A stretch of 64,000 nt of DNA from Acidovorax sp. GW101-3H11 (GCF_001633105.1 NZ_LUKZ01000008.1:10571-74570); one strand, 5' to 3'. Counted from the first letter of the stretch, positions 1 through 13,420 are shown. Made by a program: numbers and translations. Notes: generated from the sequence alone by a model not told the origin.

Positions 1-125
1 CGCTGATCGGAGATGTTCCGGTTGTAGGTAATCTTTTTAAGAATAGAACTAAAGAATCCACGAAGCGTGAGATGCTGGTTTTTATTACTCCAAAAGTTTT
101 GTCGGATAAGGCGTCTGCCAAGTAG
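1..125 (+). CDS. pilQ: PilQ secretin, C-terminal end (partial)
   Basis: Only the last 40 or so codons are present, in the frame beginning at base 3. They read LIGDVPVVGNLFKNR, then EMLVFITPKVL, ending at TAG 123-125. The G-D-(I/V)-P-V-x-G-N-L-F-K motif followed by a (L/M)LVFITP strand is the conserved end of the secretin domain of PilQ/GspD-type outer-membrane channels. PilQ forms the outer-membrane pore through which the type IV pilus emerges. The aroB gene just downstream supports PilQ over GspD, because pilQ is commonly followed by aroK-aroB in beta- and gammaproteobacteria. The assembly genes pilB, pilC and pilD lie about 54 kb away in this window. Confidence 0.85.
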   Translation, partial: LIGDVPVVGNLFKNRTKESTKREMLVFITPKVLSDKASAK

Positions 126-144
126 TTGATAAGGAGAGGTTGAT

Positions 145-1620
145 ATGCGTTCATGGATTAAATTTGCATTAACAGGGGTAGCCCTTGTGCTCGCTTCATG
201 CGGGGGGGGCGGTGGTAGTGGCGGCGATTCAAAGCTGGCTTATACGATTTCTTTGCGCGCTGCAAAGACGCAATTGCCCATTAATATTGCCAATCAGCCT
301 GCTGCTTTGGGGGCTAACGCGCCTTTCACTACGACTCTCTATGTCGATGCTCGCGAAGGTGGTTCTGCTATTCAGGGGGGGAAGGATATTTTTGCTTGCA
401 ATGTTACGCAAGGACTGGACTCTGGCTCGTTGTACTATCTCGATGGGGATCCTGCGCACGAGAAAGACGGTGTGCCTTTGGCATATCGCTCTATCACTTT
501 GGGGGCAAATTCTGGAGGTGCGTCTTTTCATTTCCACTCCAAGAATCAGGCCGGTGTGGCGCGTGTAACTTGCACTGTTACGAATCCACGCGATTTGCAG
601 GTCTCCTCCGCTTCTGTGGATATTGTTGTCGGAGCATCCACAGGCAAGCCGGCAAGTGTGTTGGGGGTTACTCAGGCACCCGCTTATTTAGGTACTAAAA
701 ATAATACCAACTTGGTCAGAAATAATGTTGGTATTCAAGCTTTCATAATGGATGATGCCAACCAGCCGATTCCGGGTTCGACTGCTGCGGCGAATCTCCA
801 GGTGAGTATTCTTCCGCTAGGTAGTGCGGCGGATGGTGCTCGGTTGATTTCTGGGGCCCAATCCGGATCGGTGCTGCAGATAAAAACTATTGGGGGTATT
901 GGGCAGATATCATTGTCAAGTGGATCGAATATTGGGCCTATCATTCTTCAATATGTGACGGATCGTTTTGATAATGACGTCACAAATGGAATTCAGGATC
1001 CTGTGACGTCATTGCATTTGGTGCCTGTTGTATCGGGTATTCCAAATAGCCCCTTGGCATACAAGGATCTGACGACGATATCTGTCCCTAACGGACGCTC
1101 ATATATTCGAGGTCTCATTGCCGATGGTGGGGTAGCGCCTTACTCTTGGTCGTACACGGGTACTTTGCCAAAGGGCTTGGCGCTTGACGCCTCTGGGCTT
1201 CTGGTGGGTACAGTGAAAGACAACCCGGGCAACTACCAAGTTCAGTTGATCGTGACCGATGCTAACGGTAGCAGCGTAGCCACAAACGTTACCATTACGG
1301 TGGTTGGCGCTCTAGTTGAGCCTATTGTCTTCAATATCACCGGCTGCACAGGAGATGTAAACACTCCTTGCGTATTGCCTGGGGTGAGCTTGGGCTCGAG
1401 TTATGCATATGCGTTCTCTGCTTCCGGTGGTGATTCGGTTGCAGGTTACACATGGACCTTTGCTGGGTTGCCTGCATGGCTTACTTCTGCTAACGCAGGG
1501 TCAAACGGCCTGATCACGTCAACTGCAGCCACTCCTGTAGGTACATATCTGTTCTTTGTAACAGTAAAGAGCGGCGCAGAGTCGGTGACCCGTCAAGTGT
1601 CGATTACGGTTACACCGTAG
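145..1620 (+). CDS. Putative Ig-fold lipoprotein, AT-rich
   Basis: The 491-residue product begins with a short signal peptide and a lipobox (LASC, Cys19), so it should be a lipid-anchored envelope protein. A Gly/Ser-rich linker follows directly after the Cys. Residues about 310-390 contain a putative-Ig (He_PIG-like) repeat, with PYSWSYTGTLPKGLALDASGLLVGT, and a second, weaker repeat reads YTWTFAGLPAWLTS at about 430-490. The start is supported by AAGGAGAGG 6 nt upstream, 19 nt after the pilQ stop, so it may be co-transcribed with pilQ. Base composition and codon use are visibly more AT-rich than the neighbours, suggesting transfer. Runs of eight G (202-209) and seven G (375-381) lie in the coding frame. 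Function is unknown; surface adhesion or a pilus-associated role is only a guess. Confidence 0.75.
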   Translation: MRSWIKFALTGVALVLASCGGGGGSGGDSKLAYTISLRAAKTQLPINIANQPAALGANAPFTTTLYVDAREGGSAIQGGKDIFACNVTQGLDSGSLYYLDGDPAHEKDGVPLAYRSITLGANSGGASFHFHSKNQAGVARVTCTVTNPRDLQVSSASVDIVVGASTGKPASVLGVTQAPAYLGTKNNTNLVRNNVGIQAFIMDDANQPIPGSTAAANLQVSILPLGSAADGARLISGAQSGSVLQIKTIGGIGQISLSSGSNIGPIILQYVTDRFDNDVTNGIQDPVTSLHLVPVVSGIPNSPLAYKDLTTISVPNGRSYIRGLIADGGVAPYSWSYTGTLPKGLALDASGLLVGTVKDNPGNYQVQLIVTDANGSSVATNVTITVVGALVEPIVFNITGCTGDVNTPCVLPGVSLGSSYAYAFSASGGDSVAGYTWTFAGLPAWLTSANAGSNGLITSTAATPVGTYLFFVTVKSGAESVTRQVSITVTP

Positions 1621-1634
1621 TCCAGCAGAAAACG

Positions 1635-1660
1635 ATTGCTTTGGCTTCTACCAAAGCAAT
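1635..1660 (+). other. Perfect 10-bp inverted repeat after the lipoprotein gene
   Basis: ATTGCTTTGG and CCAAAGCAAT form perfect arms around the 6-nt loop CTTCTA. There is no long T run after it. It sits 10 nt before a stronger terminator and may act as a 3' stabilising hairpin. Confidence 0.6.
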
Positions 1661-1669
1661 TTCATATAG

Positions 1670-1702
1670 AGCCCCGCTGAGTCTTTAGCGGGGCTTTTTT
1701 AT
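1670..1702 (+). terminator. Rho-independent terminator after the pilQ/lipoprotein unit
   Basis: Stem AGCCCCGCT / AGCGGGGCT with an 8-nt loop, followed by a T run. It separates the pil/lipoprotein transcript from aroB. Confidence 0.85.
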
Positions 1703-1867
1703 TGCTATCTCATGTCTGGTAGGTGCTGGTCATGGGGTTGCGCACGTGATCAAAAGAGGACGCTGTCTCATATAGGGTGGACTGCTGTCCTAGAATGTGC
1801 AGCCATAGTCCAGAGGTGCCGAGGGAGAGTCCAGGCGCCTTTCACACCAACGGAGCCGAGCCCTGAT

Positions 1868-2971
1868 ATGTCTTCTCGCGAAGAGTGCGTTTCTATTGAC
1901 CTTGAAGGCCGCAGCTACAACATCGTTGTTGGTGAGGGTTCCCTCCATGCTGCGACTACCTTCGAGGGCTTGCCTTCCGCTCATGCTGCGCTGATTGTTT
2001 CAAACACAACCATTGCGCCGCTGTATGCAGCGACTCTGCGCTCGGCAATCAAGAGCCGTTTCCCTGTAGTTCATGAAGTGCTCTTACCTGACGGTGAGGC
2101 ATACAAGAATTGGGAGACGCTGCAACTGATTTTTGACGCCCTGCTGTCGAACGCCTGCGACCGCAAGACCGTGCTTTTTGCGCTGGGTGGCGGGGTGGTT
2201 GGTGATATGACGGGGTTTGCTGCCGCCAGTTACATGCGGGGTGTGCCTTTTGTGCAGGTCCCCACTACCCTGCTGGCTCAGGTGGACTCTTCCGTAGGTG
2301 GGAAAACGGCCATCAATCATCCGCAAGGGAAGAACATGATTGGGGCCTTCTATCAGCCTCGGCTTGTCGTGTGTGACCTTGCCACCTTGGATTCGCTGCC
2401 GTTGCGGGAACTCAGCGCCGGATTGGCGGAGGTCATCAAATATGGGCCGATTGCCGATGTCGATTTTTTGGATTGGCTGGAGTCCTCTATCGAAGATTTG
2501 ATGGCCCGCGACCGCGCTGCCCTGGCGCATGCGGTGCGTCGCAGCTGCGAAATCAAAGCGTGGGTCGTCAGCCAGGACGAAAAAGAAACCGGCCTGCGTG
2601 CCATTCTCAATTTCGGGCACACCTTTGGCCACGCGATCGAAGCGGGCATGGGGTATGGCGTCTGGTTGCATGGGGAGGGGGTGGCTGCTGGCATGGTGAT
2701 GGCGGCCGAGCTGTCCCGCCGACTGGGGTTGGTGGACGCTGCGTTTGTGGAGCGGCTCACTGCGCTGATTGCGCGGGCGGGGTTGCCGACAAAGGGGCCT
2801 GTTCTGGATGCGGCGGACAACGCGGGCCGTTATCTGGAGTTGATGCGCATCGACAAGAAGTCGGAAGGCGGGGAGATCCGGTTTGTGCTGATTGATGGGC
2901 CGGGCAAGGCCGTGGTACGGGCTGCCCCAGATGCCTTGGTGCGAGAGGTCATTGACGCCTGTTGTGGTTGA
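1868..2971 (+). CDS. aroB: 3-dehydroquinate synthase
   Basis: AroB converts DAHP to 3-dehydroquinate, the second step of the shikimate pathway, in the cytoplasm using NAD and a divalent metal. The 367-residue product has the family's usual length. The NAD-binding GGGVVGD motif is at about residues 107-113, [19 protein letters not shown] at about 132-150, AEVIKYG with a metal-ligand Glu near 188, and the metal-binding histidines in [11 protein letters not shown] near 251 and 255. The ATG at 1868 was chosen because translation from there gives the family N-terminus; the frame is open further upstream but that extension is not AroB-like. No aroK lies upstream, which is unusual beside pilQ. Confidence 0.95.
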   Translation: MSSREECVSIDLEGRSYNIVVGEGSLHAATTFEGLPSAHAALIVSNTTIAPLYAATLRSAIKSRFPVVHEVLLPDGEAYKNWETLQLIFDALLSNACDRKTVLFALGGGVVGDMTGFAAASYMRGVPFVQVPTTLLAQVDSSVGGKTAINHPQGKNMIGAFYQPRLVVCDLATLDSLPLRELSAGLAEVIKYGPIADVDFLDWLESSIEDLMARDRAALAHAVRRSCEIKAWVVSQDEKETGLRAILNFGHTFGHAIEAGMGYGVWLHGEGVAAGMVMAAELSRRLGLVDAAFVERLTALIARAGLPTKGPVLDAADNAGRYLELMRIDKKSEGGEIRFVLIDGPGKAVVRAAPDALVREVIDACCG

Positions 2972-2987
2972 CGTGGTTAGCTTGCTG

Positions 2988-3052
2988 TTTGCTATCTAAT
3001 GTGTAGCTAATAACGTATATCCAAAGCGCGCAGGCCTCGATTTTGATTCAAA
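2988..3052 (+). repeat. Dispersed repeat R1, copy covering the dgt start
   Basis: Contains the family landmarks in order: TTTGCTAT, TAGCTAATAACG, TATCCAAAGCGCG, GGCCTCGATTTTGATTCAAA. The right end contains the TTG used as the start codon of the next gene. Confidence 0.7.
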
Positions 3053-4218
3053 GTTCTGACCTTTTGCCTTGCGCTTCACACCCCGCGCAGACACGGGGGC
3101 GGCGTTACCCGGAGCAGCCCGCGCCTACGCGCACCGAGTACCAGCGGGACCGCGATCGGATCGTGCATTCCACGGCGTTCCGGCGCTTGGTCTACAAGAC
3201 GCAGGTGTTCCTCAACCACGAGGGGGATTTGTTCCGCACCCGGTTGACCCACTCGCTGGAGGTGGCGCAGCTCGGGCGGTCCATTGCGCGGTCGCTGCAG
3301 ATCAACGAGGACCTGGTCGAGGCGATTTCGCTGGCCCATGACCTGGGGCACACGCCGTTTGGGCATGCGGGGCAGGATGCGCTGCATGGCTGCATGGCCG
3401 GGTTTGGGGGTTTTGAGCACAACCTGCAAAGCCTGCGTGTGGTGGATCGGCTCGAAGAGCGTTACCCCCAGTACGACGGCCTGAACCTCACCTTTGAGAC
3501 GCGGGAGGGCATCCTCAAACATTGTTCGCGTCAACATGCCGAGCAGTTGGAGGCGGCCGAGCCCGGTGGTGTAGGCGGGCGCTTCCTGCGCCGGGAGCAG
3601 CCAAGTCTGGAGGCCCAGCTGTGCAACCTGGCCGACGAGATTGCCTACAACGCGCATGACATTGACGATGGTGTGCGGTCCGGCCTGATCACTTTGGCGC
3701 AGTTGCGCGATGTTCCCCTGTTTGACGCGTACCGGGCTGCGGCGCAGGCCGAGCACCCGGATCTCGCGCAGCCATCGTTGCAAAGGCGTCTGTTGTTTGA
3801 GGCGATCCGCCGCATGCTCAGCGCGCAGGTGTACGACGTGATTGATGCCACCCGGCTGGCCTTGCGTGAGCATGCGCCCGCCAGTGCCGACGATGTCCGC
3901 CAGTGCCCTCCGCTGGTGTTGTTCAGCGACGGTATGCGTGAGCGCTCCAAGGCGCTCAAGCAGTTCCTGTTCCGCCACCTGTATCGGCATCCGCAGGTGA
4001 TGGAGACCACGGGGCGGGCCCAGGACATTGTGCGGGACCTTTTTGCGGCCTATGTGGCCGCACCCCAGGAGATGAAGGCGGCGTTTGCGCAGCAGGCGCT
4101 GGCGGGGGACGCGTCGGCGCGCGCGCGCGCCGTGGCCGACTTCATTGCCGGGATGACGGACCGCTTTGCTGCGCGTGAGCATGAACGGTTGACGGGGCGG
4201 CGTCTGCTGGGCGGATGA
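3043..4218 (+). CDS. dgt: dGTP triphosphohydrolase-like protein (HD domain)
   Basis: Deoxyguanosinetriphosphate triphosphohydrolase-like protein, which would hydrolyse dNTPs to deoxynucleoside and triphosphate. The 391 residues show the family pattern: RDRDRIVHSTAFRRL (about 36-49), GDLFRTRLTHSLEVAQ with metal-ligand His70, and HDLGHTPFGHAG with the HD pair at 99-100. Downstream DEIAYNAHDIDDG matches the family. No ATG fits the N-terminus, and an in-frame TAG at 3004 limits extension, so the TTG at 3043 is the best start, giving MIQSSD. That start lies inside repeat R1. The gene follows aroB, as in related genomes. The true nucleotide preference cannot be read from sequence. Confidence 0.88.
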   Translation: MIQSSDLLPCASHPAQTRGRRYPEQPAPTRTEYQRDRDRIVHSTAFRRLVYKTQVFLNHEGDLFRTRLTHSLEVAQLGRSIARSLQINEDLVEAISLAHDLGHTPFGHAGQDALHGCMAGFGGFEHNLQSLRVVDRLEERYPQYDGLNLTFETREGILKHCSRQHAEQLEAAEPGGVGGRFLRREQPSLEAQLCNLADEIAYNAHDIDDGVRSGLITLAQLRDVPLFDAYRAAAQAEHPDLAQPSLQRRLLFEAIRRMLSAQVYDVIDATRLALREHAPASADDVRQCPPLVLFSDGMRERSKALKQFLFRHLYRHPQVMETTGRAQDIVRDLFAAYVAAPQEMKAAFAQQALAGDASARARAVADFIAGMTDRFAAREHERLTGRRLLGG

Positions 4219-4244
4219 CGCTGCCGCCCGGCGTGGCGTGGCGC

Positions 4245-4270
4245 CGGTAAAATCAGGCCCCTTTTTACCG
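4245..4270 (+). promoter_or_regulatory. Inverted repeat at the DUF1415 gene start
   Basis: CGGTAAAA (4245-4252) and TTTTACCG (4263-4270) are perfect 8-bp arms with a 10-nt loop. The left arm contains a TAAAAT like those ahead of other genes here (tatA, tRNA-Thr, secA). The right arm ends on the G of a possible GTG start. It may be a promoter or operator for the next gene. Confidence 0.4.
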
Positions 4271-4917
4271 TGCCTGCCAGCGCGCCTATGACTTCCACTT
4301 CCTCCATCGTCCCGATGGGCGCGCTCGATCCCGCAGCCCCGTTCATCCATGACACCGTGCGCTGGCTGGAGAAGGCTGTGATCGGGCTGAACCTGTGCCC
4401 GTTCGCCAAGGGCGTGCATGTGAAGGGGCAGGTCCACTACGCGGTGGCGCTGACCGACAACCCCGCTGCTGTGCTGGCGTTGTTGCGTGAAGAGCTTCTG
4501 GCCCTGCAGGGCATGCCTGCCGAGGTGCGCGACACAACGCTGCTGGTGCTGCCACACTGCTTGCAGGATTTCCTGGATTTCAATGACTTTCTCGGTGAGG
4601 CCGAGGATCTGCTGGAGACCCTGGGGCTGGACGGCACCCTGCAAATCGCCAGCTTCCACCCGCAGTTCCAGTTTGCGGGCACCGAGGTGGACGACGTGAC
4701 CAATTGCACCAACCGTGCACCCTATCCCACGCTGCATCTGCTGCGCGAAGACAGCATCGACCGGGCCGTGGAGGTGTTCCCTGAGGCGGAAGCCATCTTT
4801 GAGCGGAACATGGAGGTGCTGGAGGGCTTGGGGATGGAGGGTTGGTTGGCGCTGGATGTGGGGCCGCACGTGGCGGGGCCTGGGGCGGTGCAGTCCGAGG
4901 GAGGGCGTGCGCAATGA
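4270..4917 (+). CDS. DUF1415 family protein
   Basis: Cytoplasmic protein of 215 residues (209 if the ATG at 4288 is used instead of the GTG at 4270). It has the DUF1415 hallmarks: DTVRWLEKAVIGLNLCPFAKGV with a conserved Cys near 43, DFLDFNDFLGEAEDLL, IASFHPQFQFAG, and NCTNRAPYPTLHLLRE. The family has no established function that I know of; the conserved Cys and His suggest a metal or redox role, which is inference. The stop overlaps the next start (ATGA at 4914-4917), so the two genes are translationally coupled. The GTG lies in an inverted repeat, which makes the ATG start slightly more attractive. Confidence 0.85.
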   Translation: MPASAPMTSTSSIVPMGALDPAAPFIHDTVRWLEKAVIGLNLCPFAKGVHVKGQVHYAVALTDNPAAVLALLREELLALQGMPAEVRDTTLLVLPHCLQDFLDFNDFLGEAEDLLETLGLDGTLQIASFHPQFQFAGTEVDDVTNCTNRAPYPTLHLLREDSIDRAVEVFPEAEAIFERNMEVLEGLGMEGWLALDVGPHVAGPGAVQSEGGRAQ

Positions 4918-5858
4918 CGCAGAAGAAACCATCCCCCTCGCCGCGCGGAGCCGGTGGGGCGATCCGCAAGCAACAGTCCCAGGCCAATGCCCAGGCTGCA
5001 GAGCTGTCCGAGCTGCGGCCCGGGCAGTCGGTGGAGCTGCTCAAGGAGCTGCACATCCTCACGCGCGAGGGGCGGCTGAACCAGGACTCGCGGCGCAAGC
5101 TCAAGCAGGTGTACCACCTGTTCAACTTCATTGAGCCGTTGTTGTCGGAGCTTTCGGCCGACGGCAGTGGGCCGACCCTCGCAGACCATGGCGCGGGCAA
5201 GTCGTACCTGGGCTTCATCCTGTACGACCTGTATTTCAAGGCCCTGGGGCATGGCCATATCTATGGCGTCGAGACCCGGGCTGAGCTGGTCGACAAATCT
5301 CGCCTGCTCGCGCAGCGGCTGGGTTTTGGCCGCATGTCCTTCCTCAACCTGTCGGTGGCCGAATCGTCGGCAGCCGACGAGTTGCCTTTGCAGATCGATG
5401 TGGTCACGGCCCTGCATGCCTGCGACACGGCCACCGACGATGCCATTGCCTTTGGCCTGCAAAAGAAAGCCCGCGCCATGGTGCTGGTGCCTTGCTGCCA
5501 GGCCGAGATGGCCGCCTGTCTGCGCCAGGGCAAGGCCTTGCAGCTGGCGCGCACGCCCTTGGCCGAGCTGTGGCGGCACCCGCTGCACACCCGCGAACTC
5601 GGCAGCCAGGTGACCAATGTGCTGCGCTGCCTGTACCTGGAGGCCAGCGGTTACCAGGTGACGGTGACCGAGTTGGTGGGTTGGGAGCACAGCATGAAGA
5701 ACGAACTCATCATCGCCCGCTACACCGGGCAGAAAAAGCGCAGCGCGGCTGAGCGCTTGCGCGCCATCCTGGTCGAGTTCGGGCTGGAGAGCGCCTTGGG
5801 GCCCCGTTTTGGGTTGGCGGTGGCTGCCGACGTGACAGAGGCTGCTGCTGCGGGCTGA
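4914..5858 (+). CDS. SAM-dependent methyltransferase-like protein
   Basis: The 314-residue product resembles Methyltransf_32-type proteins. A basic N-terminal region precedes a Rossmann-type SAM site DHGAGKSYLGF at about residues 91-101. A second strand, HIYGVETRAELVDKSRLLAQRLGF, ends in the acidic position expected to bind the SAM ribose. DVVTALHACDTATDDAI and VLVPCCQAEMA (about 190-200) follow. The HAC and PCC motifs recur in tRNA- and protein-modifying members, but the substrate cannot be named. The ATG at 4914 overlaps the DUF1415 stop. The frame is open further upstream, but that extension would be a Gly/Ala-rich out-of-frame reading of the previous gene. Confidence 0.82.
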   Translation: MTQKKPSPSPRGAGGAIRKQQSQANAQAAELSELRPGQSVELLKELHILTREGRLNQDSRRKLKQVYHLFNFIEPLLSELSADGSGPTLADHGAGKSYLGFILYDLYFKALGHGHIYGVETRAELVDKSRLLAQRLGFGRMSFLNLSVAESSAADELPLQIDVVTALHACDTATDDAIAFGLQKKARAMVLVPCCQAEMAACLRQGKALQLARTPLAELWRHPLHTRELGSQVTNVLRCLYLEASGYQVTVTELVGWEHSMKNELIIARYTGQKKRSAAERLRAILVEFGLESALGPRFGLAVAADVTEAAAAG

Positions 5859-5957
5859 TTGCGTCACCCGTGTCTCAGCGGCGCGGCAGCGTGGCGGAGG
5901 TTTTGAAATTGGGGACGGGTCTATGATGGCGCACATTGCCTCCATCGACCCTCACCC

Positions 5958-6662
5958 ATGGCCCGCCTTCCACGCCTGACCCTGCCAGGCCACCTGCACC
6001 ACGTGATCCAGCGTGGCAACAACCGCCAGCCCATATTTCAGGACGGCGAAGACTTCCACACCATGCTCGCCTTGCTGGCAGACAACGCGCTCCAGCACGG
6101 GGTGGCTGTCCATGCCTATGTGCTCATGGACAACCACTTCCATCTGCTGGTCACCCCCTCATTGGCGGAGTCGCTGCCCCAGATGATGCAGGCGGTGGGG
6201 CGGCGCTATGTGCAGTATTTCAACCGCCGCCATGCGCGCACCGGCACCTTGTGGGAAGGGCGCTACCGGTCCACCGTGCTGCAGCCCGACAAGTACCTGC
6301 TGCCCTGCATGGTGTACCTGGACCTGAATCCGGTGAGGGCGGGGCTGGTGGCGAATGCGGCGGACTACCTCTGGTCCAGCCACGCCCACTGGCGGGGTGT
6401 ACGCAACGACCGCCTGCTCACGCCCCATGCCTTGTACTGGGCGCTGGGCAACACGCCATTTGCCCGCGAGGCCGCCTATGCCGCATTGGTGCAGGCGGGA
6501 ATCGGCTCGCAGGAGCAGGCGGCTCTCACGGCTTCGGCCCTGAGCGGATGGGCCCTGGGCGACGCAGATTTCATCGAGGGGTTGCAAAAACAGACACCCC
6601 GCCGGGTGGTGGCGGGGCAGGCCGGACGGCCAAAGAGCGTGAAAAAATCAGAGGAAAAATAG
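5958..6662 (+). mobile_element. REP-associated Y1 transposase (RAYT, IS200-like)
   Basis: The 234-residue protein begins MARLPRLTLPGHLHHVIQRGNNRQPIF, typical of RAYT (TnpA_REP) Y1 transposases. The HUH metal motif is HFH at residues 60-62 in YVLMDNHFHLLV. The catalytic tyrosine is probably Tyr84 or Tyr87 in GRRYVQYFN. The family cleaves and rejoins single-stranded DNA at palindromic REP sequences and is usually single-copy and domesticated, without IS ends. The reading frame is intact. Just after the stop lies a copy of repeat R1 in inverted orientation, a candidate substrate. The C-terminus is basic (GRPKSVKKSEEK). Confidence 0.88.
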
Positions 6663-6701
6663 GCTTCTTCGCGCTTCTGTATTGGCTTTATTGCTATTTA
6701 A
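6655..6701 (-). repeat. Dispersed repeat R1, copy adjoining the RAYT gene
   Basis: Read on the minus strand this has AAATAGCAATAAAG, then CAGAAGCGCGAAGAAGCC, then TATTTTT. It is closest to the copies at 31703 (GCGCGGAGAAGCCGATTTT) and 36541 (ATAGCAATAA). Its right end overlaps the RAYT stop codon. Confidence 0.55.
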
Positions 6702-6838
6702 CTTGATATGTCCCTAATAAAATATCAAACTGAGATGCTAGGTTATTAAAAGGAATCTGACCCTAATTAATGTGCTTGCCAAATCATGTTGCAATGCACT
6801 AATCTCCCACTCCCTGCGAAAAATATGAGGAGTGCGCC

Positions 6839-11572
<4,734 letters not shown>

Positions 11573-11620
11573 GGCCCCGCCGCAGACCTTCGCACAGCAT
11601 TCATAGACAAGGACACCGTC

Positions 11621-13099
11621 ATGGGAAAAACTACTGGCTTCATGGAATACGAGCGCATCGAAGAGGGCTACAAGCCCGTGCCCGAGCGCTTGAAGCACTA
11701 CAAGGAATTTGTCATCGGGCTCGACAGCGCCCAGGCCAAGGTGCAGGGCGCGCGCTGCATGGACTGCGGCACACCGTTCTGTAACAGCGGCTGCCCGGTC
11801 AACAACATCATTCCGGACTTCAACGATCTGGTGTACCACCAGGACTGGAAGAGCGCGATCGAGGTGCTGCACAGCACCAACAACTTCCCCGAGTTCACGG
11901 GCCGCATCTGCCCTGCACCGTGCGAGGCAGCCTGCGTGCTCAACGTGAACGACGACGCCGTGGGCATCAAGTCCATCGAGCACGCGATCATCGACCGCGC
12001 CTGGGAAGAGGGCTGGGTCAAGCCCCGCCCCGCCAAGCACCAGACGGGCAAGAAGGTCGCCGTGGTGGGCTCGGGCCCCGCAGGCATGGCCGCAGCCCAG
12101 CAACTGGCGCGCGCGGGCCACAGCGTCACGCTGTTTGAAAAGAATGACCGCGTGGGCGGCCTGCTGCGCTACGGCATCCCTGACTTCAAGATGGAGAAGT
12201 CGCACATCGACCGCCGCGTGAAGCAGCTCGAAGCCGAAGGTGTGGTCATCCGCACCAGCGTGTTTGTGGGCGCCGCCAAGGACGGCCTGGGCAAGGATTC
12301 CAAGGTCACCAACTGGGCCAAGGAAACCATCACGCCCGAGCAGTTGAACAAGGAGTTCGACGCCGTGTTGCTCACCGGTGGCGCCGAGCAATCGCGCGAC
12401 CTGCCTGTGCCCGGCCGCGACCTCGATGGCATCCACTTCGCCATGGAGTTCCTGCCCCAGCAGAACAAGGTCAATGCGGGCGACAAGCTCAAGGGCCAGA
12501 TCCTGGCCACGGGCAAGCATGTCATCGTGATCGGTGGCGGCGACACCGGCAGCGACTGCGTGGGCACCAGCAACCGCCATGGCGCGGCCAGCGTGACCCA
12601 GTTCGAGGTGATGCCCCAGCCCCCAGAAGTGGAAAACCGCCCCCTGACCTGGCCTTACTGGCCGCTCAAGCTGCGCACCAGCTCCAGCCACGACGAAGGC
12701 TGCGTGCGCGAGTTCGCGATCTCCACCAAGGAGTTCACGGGCGAGAAGGGCAAGGTCAAGAGCCTGACCACCGTGCAGGTCGAGTTCAAGGACGGCAAGC
12801 TGGTCGAGATCGCTGGCACCGAAAAGCACTATCAGGCCGACCTGGTGCTGCTGGCCATGGGTTTTGTGAGCCCCGTGGCCGCCGTGCTTGACGCCTTTGG
12901 CGTGGACAAGGATGCCCGTGGCAACGCCCGCGCCACCACCGAGTTCGATGGCGGCTATGCCACCAACGTGCCCAAGGTGTTTGCTGCTGGCGACATCCGC
13001 CGGGGCCAGTCGCTGGTGGTCTGGGCCATCCGCGAAGGCCGCCAGGCCGCGCGCGCGGTGGACGAGTTCCTCATGGGCTACTCGGACCTGCCCCGCTGA
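11621..13099 (+). CDS. gltD: Glutamate synthase small subunit
   Basis: The beta subunit passes electrons from NADPH through FAD to the FeS centres of GltB. The 492-residue protein has the N-terminal cysteine clusters [14 protein letters not shown] (about 46-59) and CPAPCEAAC, which bind 4Fe-4S centres. The FAD-binding [21 protein letters not shown] follows at about 150, then the NADPH-binding [15 protein letters not shown]. The C-terminal [22 protein letters not shown] is the usual FAD-contacting end. An AAGGACA-like ribosome site precedes the ATG. A strong terminator follows within 25 nt, closing a two-gene operon. Confidence 0.97.
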   Translation: MGKTTGFMEYERIEEGYKPVPERLKHYKEFVIGLDSAQAKVQGARCMDCGTPFCNSGCPVNNIIPDFNDLVYHQDWKSAIEVLHSTNNFPEFTGRICPAPCEAACVLNVNDDAVGIKSIEHAIIDRAWEEGWVKPRPAKHQTGKKVAVVGSGPAGMAAAQQLARAGHSVTLFEKNDRVGGLLRYGIPDFKMEKSHIDRRVKQLEAEGVVIRTSVFVGAAKDGLGKDSKVTNWAKETITPEQLNKEFDAVLLTGGAEQSRDLPVPGRDLDGIHFAMEFLPQQNKVNAGDKLKGQILATGKHVIVIGGGDTGSDCVGTSNRHGAASVTQFEVMPQPPEVENRPLTWPYWPLKLRTSSSHDEGCVREFAISTKEFTGEKGKVKSLTTVQVEFKDGKLVEIAGTEKHYQADLVLLAMGFVSPVAAVLDAFGVDKDARGNARATTEFDGGYATNVPKVFAAGDIRRGQSLVVWAIREGRQAARAVDEFLMGYSDLPR

Positions 13100-13121
13100 T
13101 CACCTGCAACGGGTTCAAGCA

Positions 13122-13150
13122 AAAGCGGCGCCTGTGGCGCCGCTTTTTTT
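13122..13150 (+). terminator. Terminator after gltD
   Basis: Stem AGCGGCGCC / GGCGCCGCT with a TGT loop and a run of seven or more T. Confidence 0.92.
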
Positions 13151-13420
13151 GGGGCTTTTTGCTACGGGGCCACCCTGTGACTTCCGGGGTAAAACCATGG
13201 GGCCCGCTGCTCATGTGCTTTGTTGGCACAATCGGGAGTCCTGTCAATTCGGGGTTGCCTCTGTCTTGGGGCCGCTGCGGCCACCGCGCCCCGTGCCAAT
13301 TTTTACAAACATGCGTGAATGTATGTTTGTGTCTTCGGCTACCATCGCGGCTCGCTTCCCCCGGGGGCGTGCTGGATGCTGCGTGCGCAGGTCCCGGATT
13401 TCCACCAACCCTTTTCTTGC
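13151..13420 (+). promoter_or_regulatory. Leader region upstream of the mla operon with AcrR-like palindrome (13304-13330)
   Basis: The gap from the gltD stop to the mlaF ATG is 321 nt with no credible gene. After the gltD terminator the main structure is an inverted repeat, ACAAACAT (13305-13312) and ATGTTTGT (13323-13330), around GCGTGAATGT. Aligned to the E. coli AcrR operator of acrAB as I remember it, 20 of 24 positions agree, including TGAATGTATGT. This is the type of site bound by AcrR/TtgR-like TetR repressors. No repressor gene is adjacent. About 90 nt separate it from mlaF, compatible with control of the operon promoter. Confidence 0.6.

Noticed and set aside
1702-1760. A further degenerate R1 copy before aroB
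   Set aside because: ATTGCTATCTCATGT resembles the left end, but the middle and right blocks do not match well enough.
3076-4932. 618-codon minus-strand frame opposite dgt and the DUF1415 gene
   Set aside because: Crosses two well-supported plus-strand genes and has no family-like motifs.
5958-6662. Complete IS200/IS605 insertion sequence
   Set aside because: No second gene (tnpB) and no clear subterminal hairpin ends; the sequence is RAYT-like, which is usually a stand-alone gene.
6776-6805. gltB promoter (TTGCCA with TAATCT)
   Set aside because: The -10 matches poorly and the spacing is 18; too weak to list as a feature.
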